64,000 bases of DNA from Nakamurella panacisegetis (GCF_900104535.1 NZ_LT629710.1:2914001-2978000); one strand, 5' to 3'. Shown: positions 30,341-40,764, counted from the first letter of the stretch. A program made the numbers and translations. The notes: generated by a model not told the origin, from the sequence alone.

Positions 30341-31438
30341 GTGACGACACGCACGGACCTGCGGGGAGTCGACCTGAAGAAGGAGAGCGAGCCCGCTGCG
30401 GGCATGGCGGTCCGCGTCAGGCAACTGGTCGTGCGGATCAAGTCACGCAAGGGCGTCCGTCACCTCACCCGGGCCGCCGCCCGGTTCGGTGAGCGTCTGG
30501 GGAGCCAGTTCGCCGCAGCCATCACCTACTTCTCCTTCCTGTCCCTGGTCCCGATCCTGATGGTGGCGTTCTCGGCGGCCGGGTTCGTGCTCAGCTCGCG
30601 GCCCGATCTGCTGGCCAAGCTGCAGGCGGAGGTGACCAAGCAGATCCCCGGTGACCTGTCGAGCACCATCTCGGGTGCGCTCGATCAGGCGGTCGGCGCG
30701 CGGTTCACCGTCGGAATCATCGGGCTGGTGCTGGCCCTGTACTCCGGCATCGGATGGATGGGCAACGTCCGGCAGGCCGTGCAGGCGCAATGGAGACCGG
30801 ACTTCGACGACAACCAGGAGATCGCGGCCGAAGGATTCGCCAAGACCCTCTTCCGCAACCTCTGGATGCTGGCCGGGCTGGGACTGGCCCTCGTCGTCTC
30901 GCTCGCTCTGTCGTCGATCGGCGGCTCGTTGACCCACACCGTGGCCCGGCTGGTCGGGCTCGACGGCCAGGCCTGGTTCACTCCGGTGATCACCGTGGCC
31001 GCCTGGGTGCTGGCCATCGCCGCCGACGTGCTGATCTTCCTCTGGGTGTACTCCGTTCTCCCACCGAAACACATGAAGGCGCCCCGCAAGGCCCTGATCC
31101 GCGGGTCGATCATCGCCGCCGCCGGGTTCGAGGTGCTCAAGTTCGCGTTGACCACGATCCTGCCGGGAGCACTGTCCGGAGGCGCGACCGGCAAGGTGTT
31201 CGGCCCGATCATCGGCCTGCTGGCCTTCTTCAACCTGGTGGCCACCCTGGTGTTGTTCGTCGCCGCCTGGATCTCCACCTCCGAGGGCGGGCCGCACCGG
31301 GCGTTCGACGACAAGGACGAGCCGGAGGTCCTCGAGCCGGCGGTGGTGGTGCACGAGGTGATCTCGAAACCGAAGCTGATCGGGTTCGTCGGGGTCGGGG
31401 CCATCCTGGGCATCGGCTGGTCGCGCCGGCGGCGCTGA
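30341..31438 (+). CDS. YihY/YhjD family inner membrane protein
   Basis: A 365-residue YihY/BrkB family protein, once called ribonuclease BN by mistake. After a hydrophilic start come six helices, from AAAITYFSFLSLVPILMVAF to IIGLLAFFNLVATLVLFVAA, with the conserved SGIGWMGNVRQAVQAQWR loop. The last 60 residues form an acidic stretch and a final hydrophobic segment. YhjD-like proteins have been linked to lipid transport, with no proven activity. GTG at 30341 has GGGGGAG six bases ahead. It follows trpS by 97 bp. Confidence 0.9.
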   Translation: MTTRTDLRGVDLKKESEPAAGMAVRVRQLVVRIKSRKGVRHLTRAAARFGERLGSQFAAAITYFSFLSLVPILMVAFSAAGFVLSSRPDLLAKLQAEVTKQIPGDLSSTISGALDQAVGARFTVGIIGLVLALYSGIGWMGNVRQAVQAQWRPDFDDNQEIAAEGFAKTLFRNLWMLAGLGLALVVSLALSSIGGSLTHTVARLVGLDGQAWFTPVITVAAWVLAIAADVLIFLWVYSVLPPKHMKAPRKALIRGSIIAAAGFEVLKFALTTILPGALSGGATGKVFGPIIGLLAFFNLVATLVLFVAAWISTSEGGPHRAFDDKDEPEVLEPAVVVHEVISKPKLIGFVGVGAILGIGWSRRRR

Positions 31439-31501
31439 CGCATCCGCCGTCACCAGAGCGCGACCGAGCCGGAAACCCCGGGCTGGGCTAGGTTCTTGGG
31501 C

Positions 31502-31681
31502 ATGACCCGCTACCGCTTCCTCAACCCGATGGGCGACGTGGTCGACGAACGGGAACTGGCCGATCACGCGACCGCGCTGGCCTTGGCCCGCGACGGTGAC
31601 GAGATCGACGAAGACATCCAGCGGGTGGAATTCCTGGGAGCCGAGGGTGACTGGCGCTGGACCGGGCCGGTCGAGGGCTGA
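31502..31681 (+). CDS. Small conserved-looking protein, 59 residues
   Basis: A 59-residue acidic protein, MTRYRFLNPMGDVVDERELA, ending VEFLGAEGDWRWTGPVEG. The pattern of a short strand, a helix with alternating Ala/Asp, and a final W-x-W stretch looks like a small folded domain. ATG at 31502 is preferred to TTG at 31496. It is well separated from both neighbours and in the direction of trpS and the VOC gene. I do not recognise the family. Confidence 0.6.
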   Translation: MTRYRFLNPMGDVVDERELADHATALALARDGDEIDEDIQRVEFLGAEGDWRWTGPVEG

Positions 31682-31707
31682 CCCGCTGCGCCGACCACAA
31701 TGACGGT

Positions 31708-32379
31708 ATGACGATCACCGCGCTGACCTCGACTCCGAACCCCTCGGCGGTCGAGCCGCGGCTGGATCACCTGGTCTACGCGACCCCCGAGCTGGATGCG
31801 ACGGTGGCCGAGTTCGTCGGGGCAACCGGCGTTCGCCCGGCCGAGGGCGGCCGCCATGTCGGCCGGGGTACCCGCAACTACCTCGTCGGGTTGGGTCCGG
31901 GCCGGTACCTGGAGATCATCGGTCCCGACATCGAGCATCCGGCGACGGCCGGGGCCGGACTGCCGTTCGGGATCGAGGCCTTGACCGCGTCGCGCCTTCT
32001 GACCTGGGCCGTCCGGGCCGACGACGTGGATTCGGCGGCAGCGGTCTCCGCGGCGGCCGGGGCCGACCTCGGGCCGGCGCTCCCGATGAGCCGCCGGACG
32101 CCCGACGGCCGACTGCTGCAGTGGCGGCTGGCCAGCGCGATGCCGTTGCCGTTCGGCGGCGTGACGCCGTTCCTGATCGACTGGGGCCGGTCGGCCCATC
32201 CGTCCTCGGATCCGGCTCTTCCGACCCTGTCGCTCCAAGGCTTCGAGGCCACCCATCCGGACCCGGACGGCGTGCGCGGCACGCTGGAGGCGCTGCAACT
32301 CCGACTGCCGGTCGATCTCGGAATGGTCGGACTGCAGGCGGTACTGGCCACTCCGCAGGGGTCGGTGCGGCTGAGCTGA
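31708..32379 (+). CDS. VOC superfamily (glyoxalase-like) protein
   Basis: A 223-residue protein of the Glyoxalase_3-like branch: RLDHLVYATPELDATVAEFV opens the first beta-alpha-beta unit with its metal His, and GRHVGRGTRNYLVGLGPGRY and YLEIIGPDIEHPA follow. The second module includes TPFLIDWGRSAHPSSDPALP. Proteins of this branch are mostly uncharacterised oxygenase/lyase folds. The gene starts 26 bp after the small 59-residue gene. No substrate can be suggested. Confidence 0.82.
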   Translation: MTITALTSTPNPSAVEPRLDHLVYATPELDATVAEFVGATGVRPAEGGRHVGRGTRNYLVGLGPGRYLEIIGPDIEHPATAGAGLPFGIEALTASRLLTWAVRADDVDSAAAVSAAAGADLGPALPMSRRTPDGRLLQWRLASAMPLPFGGVTPFLIDWGRSAHPSSDPALPTLSLQGFEATHPDPDGVRGTLEALQLRLPVDLGMVGLQAVLATPQGSVRLS

Positions 32380-32385
32380 TCCCGA

Positions 32386-32483
32386 CCCCGGGGCGACCAC
32401 CGCCCGGCGTTGGGCCGCGAAGGCCTGGCCGACACCCCGGGACGACCACCGCCCGGCGTTGGGCCGCGAAGGCCCGGCCGACC
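32386..32483. repeat. 49-bp tandem duplication
   Basis: Two head-to-tail 49-bp units, 32386-32434 and 32435-32483, differ at only three positions. Each contains GACCACCGCCCGGCGTTGGG. They lie between the VOC gene and mraY. Confidence 0.85.
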
Positions 32484-32563
32484 CACTCGGCCGAGAGCGT
32501 CCGAGCCGGAACGGCCGTGGGATGATCCTGGCCGGGTTGGTGACGGACGGGGGCGAGGGCGGC

Positions 32564-33643
32564 ATGAAGTCCATCTTGATCGCGGCGACGGTCTCTCTGG
32601 CGGTGTCGCTGCTGGTGACGCCCTACCTGATCAAATTCTTCTCCCGGCACGGGTTCGGTCAGGAGATCCGCAACGACGGCCCGCAGACCCACCTCAAGAA
32701 GCGGGGCACGCCCACCATGGGCGGTATCGCGATCATCATCGCGATGTGGGCCGGATACGGCGTGACCGTCATCGTGCAGCGTTCGACCGGCCAGGGCGGC
32801 CCGACCGCGTCCGGTTGGCTCCTGCTGTACCTCACCACGGGGCTCGGTCTGGTCGGGTTCCTGGACGACTTCATCAAGCTCCGTCGGGAACGCAGCCTGG
32901 GACTGACCAAGCGCGGCAAGCTGATCGGCCAGATCGGGGTGTCCCTGGTCTTCGGTGTACTGGCCCTGATGTTCCGGAACGCCGACGGCATCACGCCGGC
33001 CTCGACCCACCTGTCGTACACCCGCGGCCTGACCTGGCTGTCGTTCGGACTGGTCGGTTTCGTGCTCTTCGCCGTGCTGATCAGCGTGGCCTGGTCGAAC
33101 GGAGTGAACCTGTCGGACGGGCTCGACGGGCTGGCCGCCGGATTCTCGGTGATGGTGCTCGGCACCTACGTGTTCATCTGCTTCTTCCAGTTCCGGAACA
33201 CCTGCAACGCCGCGGCGGCGCTGGGGTGCTACCAGGTCAGGGACCCGCTCGACGTCGCCGTGGTCGCCGCGGCGGCCCTGGGGGGCTGCATCGGATTCCT
33301 CTGGTGGAACGCCCATCCGGCGCGGATCTTCATGGGTGACTGCGGATCGCTGGCCCTCGGTGGCCTGTTCGCCGGGCTGTCCATCCTGACCAGCACCGAA
33401 CTGCTGATGGTGGTCGTCGCCGCCCTGGCGGTGGTCCAGTCGGTCTCGGTGATGATGCAGGTCGCGGTGTACAAGCGGCGCAAGGTGCGGCTGTTCAAGA
33501 TGGCCCCGTTCCACCACCATTTCGAGGTGATCGGCTGGACCGAGACCACCGTGCTGGTCCGGTTCTGGTTGCTGGCCGCGATCTCGGCGGCACTGGGGGC
33601 CGGGCTGTTCTACGGCGAATGGCTGGCCAGGGGCGGAAGTTGA
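32564..33643 (+). CDS. mraY: Phospho-N-acetylmuramoyl-pentapeptide transferase (stand-alone MraY)
   Basis: The 359-residue membrane enzyme makes lipid I by transferring phospho-MurNAc-pentapeptide to undecaprenyl phosphate. All MraY marks are present: QTHLKKRGTPTMGGIAI, the Asp pair in GFLDDFIKLRRERSLGL, NGVNLSDGLDGLAAG, IFMGDCGSLALGG and the HHH motif in KMAPFHHHFEVIGWTE, with about ten helices between. ATG at 32564 has GAGGG five bases ahead. What is odd is the place: no murF, murD, ftsW or other division-wall genes are near. It may be a second copy or a gene moved out of the cluster. Confidence 0.95.
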   Translation: MKSILIAATVSLAVSLLVTPYLIKFFSRHGFGQEIRNDGPQTHLKKRGTPTMGGIAIIIAMWAGYGVTVIVQRSTGQGGPTASGWLLLYLTTGLGLVGFLDDFIKLRRERSLGLTKRGKLIGQIGVSLVFGVLALMFRNADGITPASTHLSYTRGLTWLSFGLVGFVLFAVLISVAWSNGVNLSDGLDGLAAGFSVMVLGTYVFICFFQFRNTCNAAAALGCYQVRDPLDVAVVAAAALGGCIGFLWWNAHPARIFMGDCGSLALGGLFAGLSILTSTELLMVVVAALAVVQSVSVMMQVAVYKRRKVRLFKMAPFHHHFEVIGWTETTVLVRFWLLAAISAALGAGLFYGEWLARGGS

Positions 33644-33711
33644 CCTGACCTGACCTGACCTGGCCGGCCCGGGTCCGGACGCCCGCCGCAGCCACACCCG
33701 TCAACAGCAAA

Positions 33712-33742
33712 CACACCCGCTCCCTGGGCGGGAACGGGTGTG
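33712..33742. terminator. Bidirectional hairpin between mraY and sdhB
   Basis: CACACCCGCTCCC pairs with GGGAACGGGTGTG (one mismatch) around a 5-base loop. It stands between the convergent mraY and sdhB genes, so it can end both transcripts. Confidence 0.65.
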
Positions 33743-33760
33743 CGTGCGACGAACTGGTGC

Positions 33761-33885
33761 GGCGAGCCGGCCTCCGGCCAGCGGCCTGGCGAGCCGGCCT
33801 CCGGCCAGCGGCCTGGCGAGCCGGCCTCCGGCCTGGACCAGCCGGCCCGGCCTCCGGCCTGGACCAGCCGGCCCGGCGAGCCGCC
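33761..33885. repeat. GC-rich tandem repeats before the sdhB stop
   Basis: Units of 27 bp starting GGCGAGCCGGCCTCCGGCCA at 33761 and 33788, with a partial third at 33815. Two 26-bp units starting GGACCAGCCGGCCCGG follow (33835, 33861). Each unit can fold on itself (CCGGCC..GGCCGG). Confidence 0.8.
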
Positions 33886-34676
33886 TCAGATGCGGCGGAA
33901 CATCAAGGCGCGCTTGACTTCCTGGATGGCCTTGGTGACCTCGATACCGCGCGGACAGGCGTCCGTGCAGTTGAACGTGGTGCGGCAGCGCCACACGCCC
34001 TCGGCGTCGGACAGGATCTCCAACCGCTCCTGCGACGCCTGGTCGCGGGAGTCGAAGATGAACCGGTGGGCGTTGACGATGGCCGCGGGGCCGACGTAGG
34101 CGTCCTCCGACCAGTACACCGGGCACGACGTGGTGCAGCAGGCGCACAGGATGCACTTGGTGGTGTCGTCGAACCGGTCACGATCGGCCTGCGACTGGAT
34201 CCACTCCCGGCTCGGCTCGTTGCCGTGCGTGATCATGTACGGCTTCACCGCGCGGAACGCCTCGAAGAAGGGTTCCATGTCGACGATCAGGTCCTTCTCC
34301 AACGGGAGGCCCTTGATCGGTTCGACGGTGATCTCGGTCTTCTTGTCGGTGACGATGTCCTTGACCAACACCTTGCAGCCCAGCCGGTTCCGGCCGTTGA
34401 TCCGCATGGCGTCAGACCCGCAGATGCCGTGCGCACACGATCGCCGGAAGGTCAGGGAACCGTCGATGTACCACTTGATGTAGTGCAGCAGGTTCAGGAT
34501 GCGATCGGTCGGCAGGGCCGGGATCCGGTACGACTCCTTGTGCGGGGCGTCGTCGACCTCGGGGTTGAAACGCTGGATGTGGACGGTGACCATGATGGCG
34601 CCGTCCGGCACCGGCGGCAGCGGAGCCGGATGTCCGGCCGAGGGTGCGATGCCGGTGTCCCCAACAGTGACTGTCA

Positions 34677-34677
<1 letters not shown>
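33886..34677 (-). CDS. sdhB: Succinate dehydrogenase iron-sulfur subunit
   Basis: The 263-residue subunit passes electrons from SdhA to the membrane. It has all three clusters: the [2Fe-2S] ligands Cys81, Cys86, Asp89 and Cys101 (Asp in third place, as in E. coli), and the two cysteine groups Cys175/178/181/185 and Cys231/237/241 for the 4Fe-4S and 3Fe-4S centres. The ATG at 34677 overlaps the sdhA stop by one base (TGATG), giving coupled translation. It is the last gene of sdhCDAB. Confidence 0.97.
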
Positions 34678-36455
<1,778 letters not shown>

Positions 36456-36470
36456 AGTGTTCCAGCCCTT

Positions 36471-36908
36471 TTATTTGCTTGTCAGCGTCGGGTCGAAGGT
36501 GAAGATGACGAAGGTGCCCACCCCGAGCGTCAGCAGGACCGACGCGGCCAGCAGGATGGTCAGCACGAAACGGGTGCCGTCCTTGCGGGAGTAGTCGTTG
36601 ATGATGGTGCGGAGGCCGTTGGCGCCGTGCAATTCGGCCAGCCACAGCATGGTGAGGTCCCAGATCTGCCAGAACGGGGAGGCCCAGCGTCCGGCCACGA
36701 AGCCCCAGTTGATCTTGTGCACGCCGCCGTCGAGGACGTTCATGATCAGCAGGTGGCCGAGCACCAGGACGACCAGCACGATGCCGGACAGGCGCATGAA
36801 CAGCCAGGAGTACATCTCGAAGTTGGAGCGGCGCCCGGCCACTCGCTTCTTCGGGGCGCGGGGGGCTTCGATGCCCCGGGTGGCCGGCGGATCGTAGGCG
36901 GCGGTCAC
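36471..36908 (-). CDS. sdhD: Succinate dehydrogenase membrane anchor subunit D
   Basis: A 145-residue membrane anchor with three helices (GIVLVVLVLGHLLIMNVLDG, the TMLWLAELHGANGLRTIIND region, TILLAASVLLTLGVGTFVIF). The conserved RLSGIVLVVLVLGHLL carries the haem-ligand His, and WLAELHGANGL is the quinone-side motif. The start is GTG at 36908, inside the GTGA overlap with the sdhC stop. The N-terminal 40 residues are a hydrophilic extension. Confidence 0.93.
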   Translation of the reverse strand: MTAAYDPPATRGIEAPRAPKKRVAGRRSNFEMYSWLFMRLSGIVLVVLVLGHLLIMNVLDGGVHKINWGFVAGRWASPFWQIWDLTMLWLAELHGANGLRTIINDYSRKDGTRFVLTILLAASVLLTLGVGTFVIFTFDPTLTSK

Positions 36909-37339
36909 GACGCATCTCCGAACATCTTGCGGACGGTGAACTCGAGCATGAAGTAGACGGTCGGCACCATGACGACGATCCAGGTACCGACGACGATCCA
37001 CAGCATCGTGCGCTGGTGGCGAGGTCCCTTGGCCCAGAAGTCGACCAGCATGATCCGGATGCCGTTGAGGGCGTGGTAGAGCACGGCGGCGACCAGCCCG
37101 ACCTCGAGCAGGTTGACCACGGGGTTCTTGTAGGTCTCGATGACCTTGTTGTAGGACTCGGGCGACACCCGGACCAGAGCGGTGTCCAACACGTGGGCGA
37201 ACAGGAAGAAGAAGGTCAGCACGCCGGTGATCCGGTGGGCCACCCACGACCACATGCCCTCGGCGCCCTTGTAGACGGTGCCCCTGCGCGGCTTCGGGAT
37301 GCCACTTCCTCCTGGCCGGAGGGCGGTGGTTGAGGACAT
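36905..37339 (-). CDS. sdhC: Succinate dehydrogenase cytochrome b556 subunit C
   Basis: A 144-residue subunit that holds haem b and the quinone site with SdhD. It starts MSSTTALRPGG; the conserved YKGAEGMWSWVAHRITGVLT supplies the quinone-site Ser/Arg, and FFFLFAHVLDTALVRVSPES carries the haem His. Three helices follow the usual plan, with LYHALNGIRIMLVDF. ATG at 37339 is preceded by GGAGG ten bases away. It overlaps sdhD by four bases and is the first gene of the operon. Confidence 0.94.
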   Translation of the reverse strand: MSSTTALRPGGSGIPKPRRGTVYKGAEGMWSWVAHRITGVLTFFFLFAHVLDTALVRVSPESYNKVIETYKNPVVNLLEVGLVAAVLYHALNGIRIMLVDFWAKGPRHQRTMLWIVVGTWIVVMVPTVYFMLEFTVRKMFGDAS

Positions 37340-37792
37340 GGTGGGTTTCGACCTCCAAAGTTCCGCCGCGTCGACCTCGCCGTCGACGGCAGCGTCGGAT
37401 GCATCAGGAATTGGATCAGCGGCTGGTCCGATGCTAACCCCGGCTTCACGACGCCAGCGACCGGGCGCGATGTGACCCTGTTGACACACCGTGTTCATCG
37501 GGCGGCGCCCCGAGGAGGTTTGACTGCTGACAACAACCCGTCCGATGCCCGGTCGGGAAGGGCCAACTGGCTGATCCTGACGGACACGATCCGTCCCCAT
37601 CGCGGTGCTGACGCAAGATTTCCGGCCACCCACCCGTTTGGAGCACGATTCGGTTACGGACCCGATCGCGGGGTCGCGGCGCGGCACCGCGCGCAGGTAG
37701 CGTCCCGTCGGTATTGGGCCCGTCGGCGTAGACGCCCCCGAAATGAAGCCCGACCCCGTCCGGGGGCGGGCAGGACACGAAAAGGAGAACAC
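37340..37792. other. Divergent control region between sdhC and the nucleoside-binding lipoprotein gene
   Basis: 453 bp without a convincing gene. On the minus strand TAGCAT (37436-37431) could be the sdh -10 box, with no clear -35. On the plus strand a perfect TTGACA at 37481-37486 is not followed by a good -10 box at the right distance. The last bases, AAAGGAGAAC, are the ribosome binding site of the lipoprotein gene. No riboswitch fold was recognised by eye. Confidence 0.5.
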
Positions 37793-39052
37793 GTGCTTCG
37801 CGCTCGTAACCTGACTCTGATCGCCGGGGTCGCCGCGGCGGCCCTCGTGCTGTCTGCGTGTAGTTCCAAGAGCAGCTCCTCCGCGACATCGAGCGCCGGC
37901 AGTGCTGCTTCGGCCGCATCGAGCGCCATGAGCTCCTCTGCTCCCACCTCCGGTGCCATGACGTCCGGTGCCATGACGTCCGGTGCCATGACGTCCGGCG
38001 CGATGACCTCCGGTGCCATGACGTCCGGTGCGGCGACCTCGTCGGGCGCCGCGACCTCCGGGTCGGCCACCTTTCCGGCCATGACCGGCGATCCGTCGAC
38101 CGTCAAGCTCGGCATGGCCTACGACGGACCCAAGGGCGACCAGTCCTTCACCGACTCGGCGGCCCGTGGCGTCGCTGCGGCCACCGGCAAGGGCATCAAG
38201 CTGGTCGCCGAACTCGCGGCCTCGGTCGGCGAGCCCGATCAGAAGAAGGTCGACCGTCTGAGCCAGCTCGTCGACCAGGGCGCCAACACGATCATCGCCG
38301 TCGGTTTCGACTACGCCGGCCCCATGGGCACGGTCGCCGCCGCGAACCCGAAGGTCAACTTCGCGATCGTGGACGACTCGTCCCTGTCCGACCCGACCCG
38401 CAAGGGCGGCGCGCTGAAGAACGTCGCGTCCCTGACCTTCGCCGCCGAGCAGTCCTCCTTCCTGGTCGGCGTGGCCGCCGCGCTCAAGTCGAAGACCTCC
38501 CACGTCGGCTTCATCGGCGGGGTCAACACGCCGCTGATCAACACCTTCCAGGCCGGTTTCGACGCGGGCGTCAAGGCCGCCAACCCGAGCGTCAAGGTCG
38601 ACAACAAGAACATCACCGAGCCGCCGGACTACAGCGGCTTCAACGCCCCCGACAAGGGCGAGACCATCGCCAAGGGCATGTACGGCGGGGGCGCGGACAT
38701 CGTCTACTCCGCCGCCGGCGGTAGCGGCAACGGCGTGTTCAAGGCGGCCAAGGCGGCCAACAAGCTCGCCATCGGCGTCGACTCCGACCAGTACAACCTG
38801 CCGACACTGGCTTCGGTGAAGTCGGTGATCATGACCTCGGCCGTCAAGAACGTCGACGTCGCGGTCTACAACATGATCAGCTCGGTCGCTGCGGGCAAGC
38901 CGCTGACCGGCGTCCAGGTCTACGACCTGAAGAACGGCGGTGTCGGCATCTCCTACTCCGGTGGCGCCATCGACGACATCAAGTCCAAGATCGACGACTA
39001 CCAGGCCAAGATCATCGCGGGCACCATCAAGGTCCCGACGACCCTCAGCTAG
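37793..39052 (+). CDS. Bmp/Med family nucleoside-binding lipoprotein
   Basis: A 419-residue lipoprotein that captures nucleosides for the ABC importer encoded next. The signal peptide ends in the lipobox LVLSAC (Cys23). A Ser/Ala-rich linker follows, with six SGAMT-like repeats at residues 53-82. The Bmp domain starts near residue 104: KLGMAYDGPKGDQSFTDSAA, then IIAVGFDYAGPMGTVAAANP, VGFIGGVNTPLINTFQAGFD and DIVYSAAGGSGNGVFKAAKA. GTG at 37793 has AAGGAG six bases before. A long hairpin follows the stop, which may allow more binding protein than ATPase to be made. Confidence 0.93.
   Translation: MLRARNLTLIAGVAAAALVLSACSSKSSSSATSSAGSAASAASSAMSSSAPTSGAMTSGAMTSGAMTSGAMTSGAMTSGAATSSGAATSGSATFPAMTGDPSTVKLGMAYDGPKGDQSFTDSAARGVAAATGKGIKLVAELAASVGEPDQKKVDRLSQLVDQGANTIIAVGFDYAGPMGTVAAANPKVNFAIVDDSSLSDPTRKGGALKNVASLTFAAEQSSFLVGVAAALKSKTSHVGFIGGVNTPLINTFQAGFDAGVKAANPSVKVDNKNITEPPDYSGFNAPDKGETIAKGMYGGGADIVYSAAGGSGNGVFKAAKAANKLAIGVDSDQYNLPTLASVKSVIMTSAVKNVDVAVYNMISSVAAGKPLTGVQVYDLKNGGVGISYSGGAIDDIKSKIDDYQAKIIAGTIKVPTTLS
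37949..38038 (+). repeat. Six 15-bp coding tandem repeats
   Basis: Six consecutive 15-bp units TCCGGTGCCATGACG with few changes encode SGAMT repeats in the linker of the lipoprotein. In-frame repeat units of this kind change number easily by slippage. Confidence 0.9.
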
Positions 39053-39069
39053 CGGTCTCCTTCTCCTGA

Positions 39070-39119
39070 CAGGGTTCGGCGGCGCCGCAGACAGTTTCTT
39101 GCGGCGTCGCCGGACCCTG
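39070..39119 (+). terminator. Long stem-loop between the binding protein and ATPase genes
   Basis: CAGGGTTCGGCGGCGCCGCA (39070-39089) pairs with 39100-39119 over 20 bp with two mismatches and a 10-base loop, followed by ATTTG. It fits a partial terminator or mRNA stabiliser within the operon. Confidence 0.75.
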
Positions 39120-39201
39120 ATTTGCTTCACCTGCTGATCTATCCTCGGGCCAGGTCGTGTCCGAAAGAAGTCAATCCAGCCCGCGCAGAGCAGGAGCACG
39201 A

Positions 39202-40764
39202 GTGAGTACAGCCCCCACCGCGACCGATGCGCCGCCCCTGGCCGTCCGTCTGACGGGTATCACCAAGCGGTACCCCGGTGTCGTGGCCAACTCCGACATC
39301 AACCTCAGTGTCCGTCGGGCGAGCGTCCATGCTCTGGTCGGGGAGAACGGGGCCGGCAAGTCGACGTTGATGAAGACTCTGTTCGGACTCCACCAGCCGG
39401 ACGAGGGCACCATCGAGGTGAACGGCGAGGTGAAGTCGTTCCACTCACCGGCCGACGCCATCGCCGCCGGGATCGGCATGGTGCACCAGCACTTCATGCT
39501 GGCTGACAACCTCACCGTGTGGGAGAACGTCGTCCTGGGGTCGGAGCCGGTGTCCGGCGGTCGGTTGGACGGGGCCAGGGCGCGGGCCGACATCGCCCAC
39601 ATCGGGCAGCGGTACGGCCTCCACGTCGACCCGAATGCCCTCGTCGAAGAGCTCGGGGTCGGGGCGCGGCAGCGGGTCGAGATCATCAAGGTGCTCTATC
39701 GCGGGGCCAAGATCCTGATCCTCGACGAACCGACCGCGGTGCTCGTGCCGCAGGAGGTCGAGGAACTCTTCGGGAACCTGAACGATCTGAAGGCCGAAGG
39801 CCTGACCATCATCTTCATCTCGCACAAGCTTGACGAGGTCAGGGCCATCGCTGACGAGATCACCGTCATCCGCCGCGGGACCACGGTCGGCACAGCCGAT
39901 CCGAAGTCCGTCACCAACCGGCAGTTGGCCGAGCTGATGGTCGGTTCGGCGTTGCCGGTGCCCGAGTTGCGTGAATCCACCGTGACCGATCGGGAGACCC
40001 TGTCGATGGTCGGCGTCCGGGTCGCCGGCCCCGAAGGCCGTGACGTGCTCACCGATATCAATCTGACCATCCACTCCGGCGAGGTGCTCGGGATTGCCGG
40101 AGTCGAAGGCAACGGCCAGGCCGAACTGGTCGACGCGATCATGGGCATCGTGCCGATCGCCGACGGCAAGATCTGGCTCAACGGCACCGAGATCAACCAC
40201 TACAGCACCCTGAAGCGGCGAGAGGCCGGCATCGGGTTCATCCCCGAGGACCGGCACCGGCAGGGGTTGACCCTGGAGGCCTCGCTCTGGGAGAACCGCG
40301 CACTCGGCTTCCAGACGCGGCCGCCGGTGAAGAAGGGCATCCTGTTCGACCGGGCGGCGACGAAGGCCGACACCCGACGCGTCATCGAGCAGTTCGACGT
40401 CCGTACCCCCGGGATCGACGTCCTGGCCGCCGCGCTGTCCGGTGGCAACCAGCAGAAGCTGATCGTCGGTCGCGAGATGAGCGGCGATCCCGTTCTGCTC
40501 ATCGCCTCCCATCCCACCCGTGGGGTCGACGTCGGCGCCCAGGCCGCCATCTGGGAGCACCTGCGCCGGGCCCGGGCCGCGGGTCTGGCCGTACTGCTCA
40601 TCTCCGCGGATCTGGAGGAACTCATCGGCATGTCCGACACCTTGACCGTCATCCTGCGCGGCCGGCTGGTCGGCCAGTTCGACCCGAAGGTGGTCACGCC
40701 CGAGAGCCTGGGCGTCGCCATGACGGGCGGCCACGACGCGGCCGACGAACTGACGGAGGCCTGA
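39202..40764 (+). CDS. Nucleoside ABC importer ATPase, two ATP-binding domains (NupO-like)
   Basis: The 520-residue ATPase drives nucleoside uptake. The first domain has Walker A GENGAGKST at residues 47-55 and Walker B ILILDEPTAVL, with the family's modified signature VGARQRVEI. The second has the degenerate Walker A GVEGNGQAE and the signature LSGGNQQKLIVGREM. This unequal pair is typical of sugar- and nucleoside-type ATPases (RbsA, NupO, BmpB). GTG at 39202 follows GGAG. It precedes the permease gene by one base. Confidence 0.95.
   Translation: MSTAPTATDAPPLAVRLTGITKRYPGVVANSDINLSVRRASVHALVGENGAGKSTLMKTLFGLHQPDEGTIEVNGEVKSFHSPADAIAAGIGMVHQHFMLADNLTVWENVVLGSEPVSGGRLDGARARADIAHIGQRYGLHVDPNALVEELGVGARQRVEIIKVLYRGAKILILDEPTAVLVPQEVEELFGNLNDLKAEGLTIIFISHKLDEVRAIADEITVIRRGTTVGTADPKSVTNRQLAELMVGSALPVPELRESTVTDRETLSMVGVRVAGPEGRDVLTDINLTIHSGEVLGIAGVEGNGQAELVDAIMGIVPIADGKIWLNGTEINHYSTLKRREAGIGFIPEDRHRQGLTLEASLWENRALGFQTRPPVKKGILFDRAATKADTRRVIEQFDVRTPGIDVLAAALSGGNQQKLIVGREMSGDPVLLIASHPTRGVDVGAQAAIWEHLRRARAAGLAVLLISADLEELIGMSDTLTVILRGRLVGQFDPKVVTPESLGVAMTGGHDAADELTEA

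Noticed and set aside
37481-37510. TTGACA at 37481 as the lipoprotein promoter
   Set aside because: No acceptable -10 box lies 16-19 bases downstream.
37340-37792. A purine riboswitch before the nucleoside-binding gene
   Set aside because: No paired stems with the conserved loop bases could be traced by eye.
36905-39199. A 764-codon open frame on the minus strand across the lipoprotein gene
   Set aside because: Only its last 144 codons are sdhC. The rest is antisense to the Bmp gene and exists because GC-rich DNA has few stop codons.
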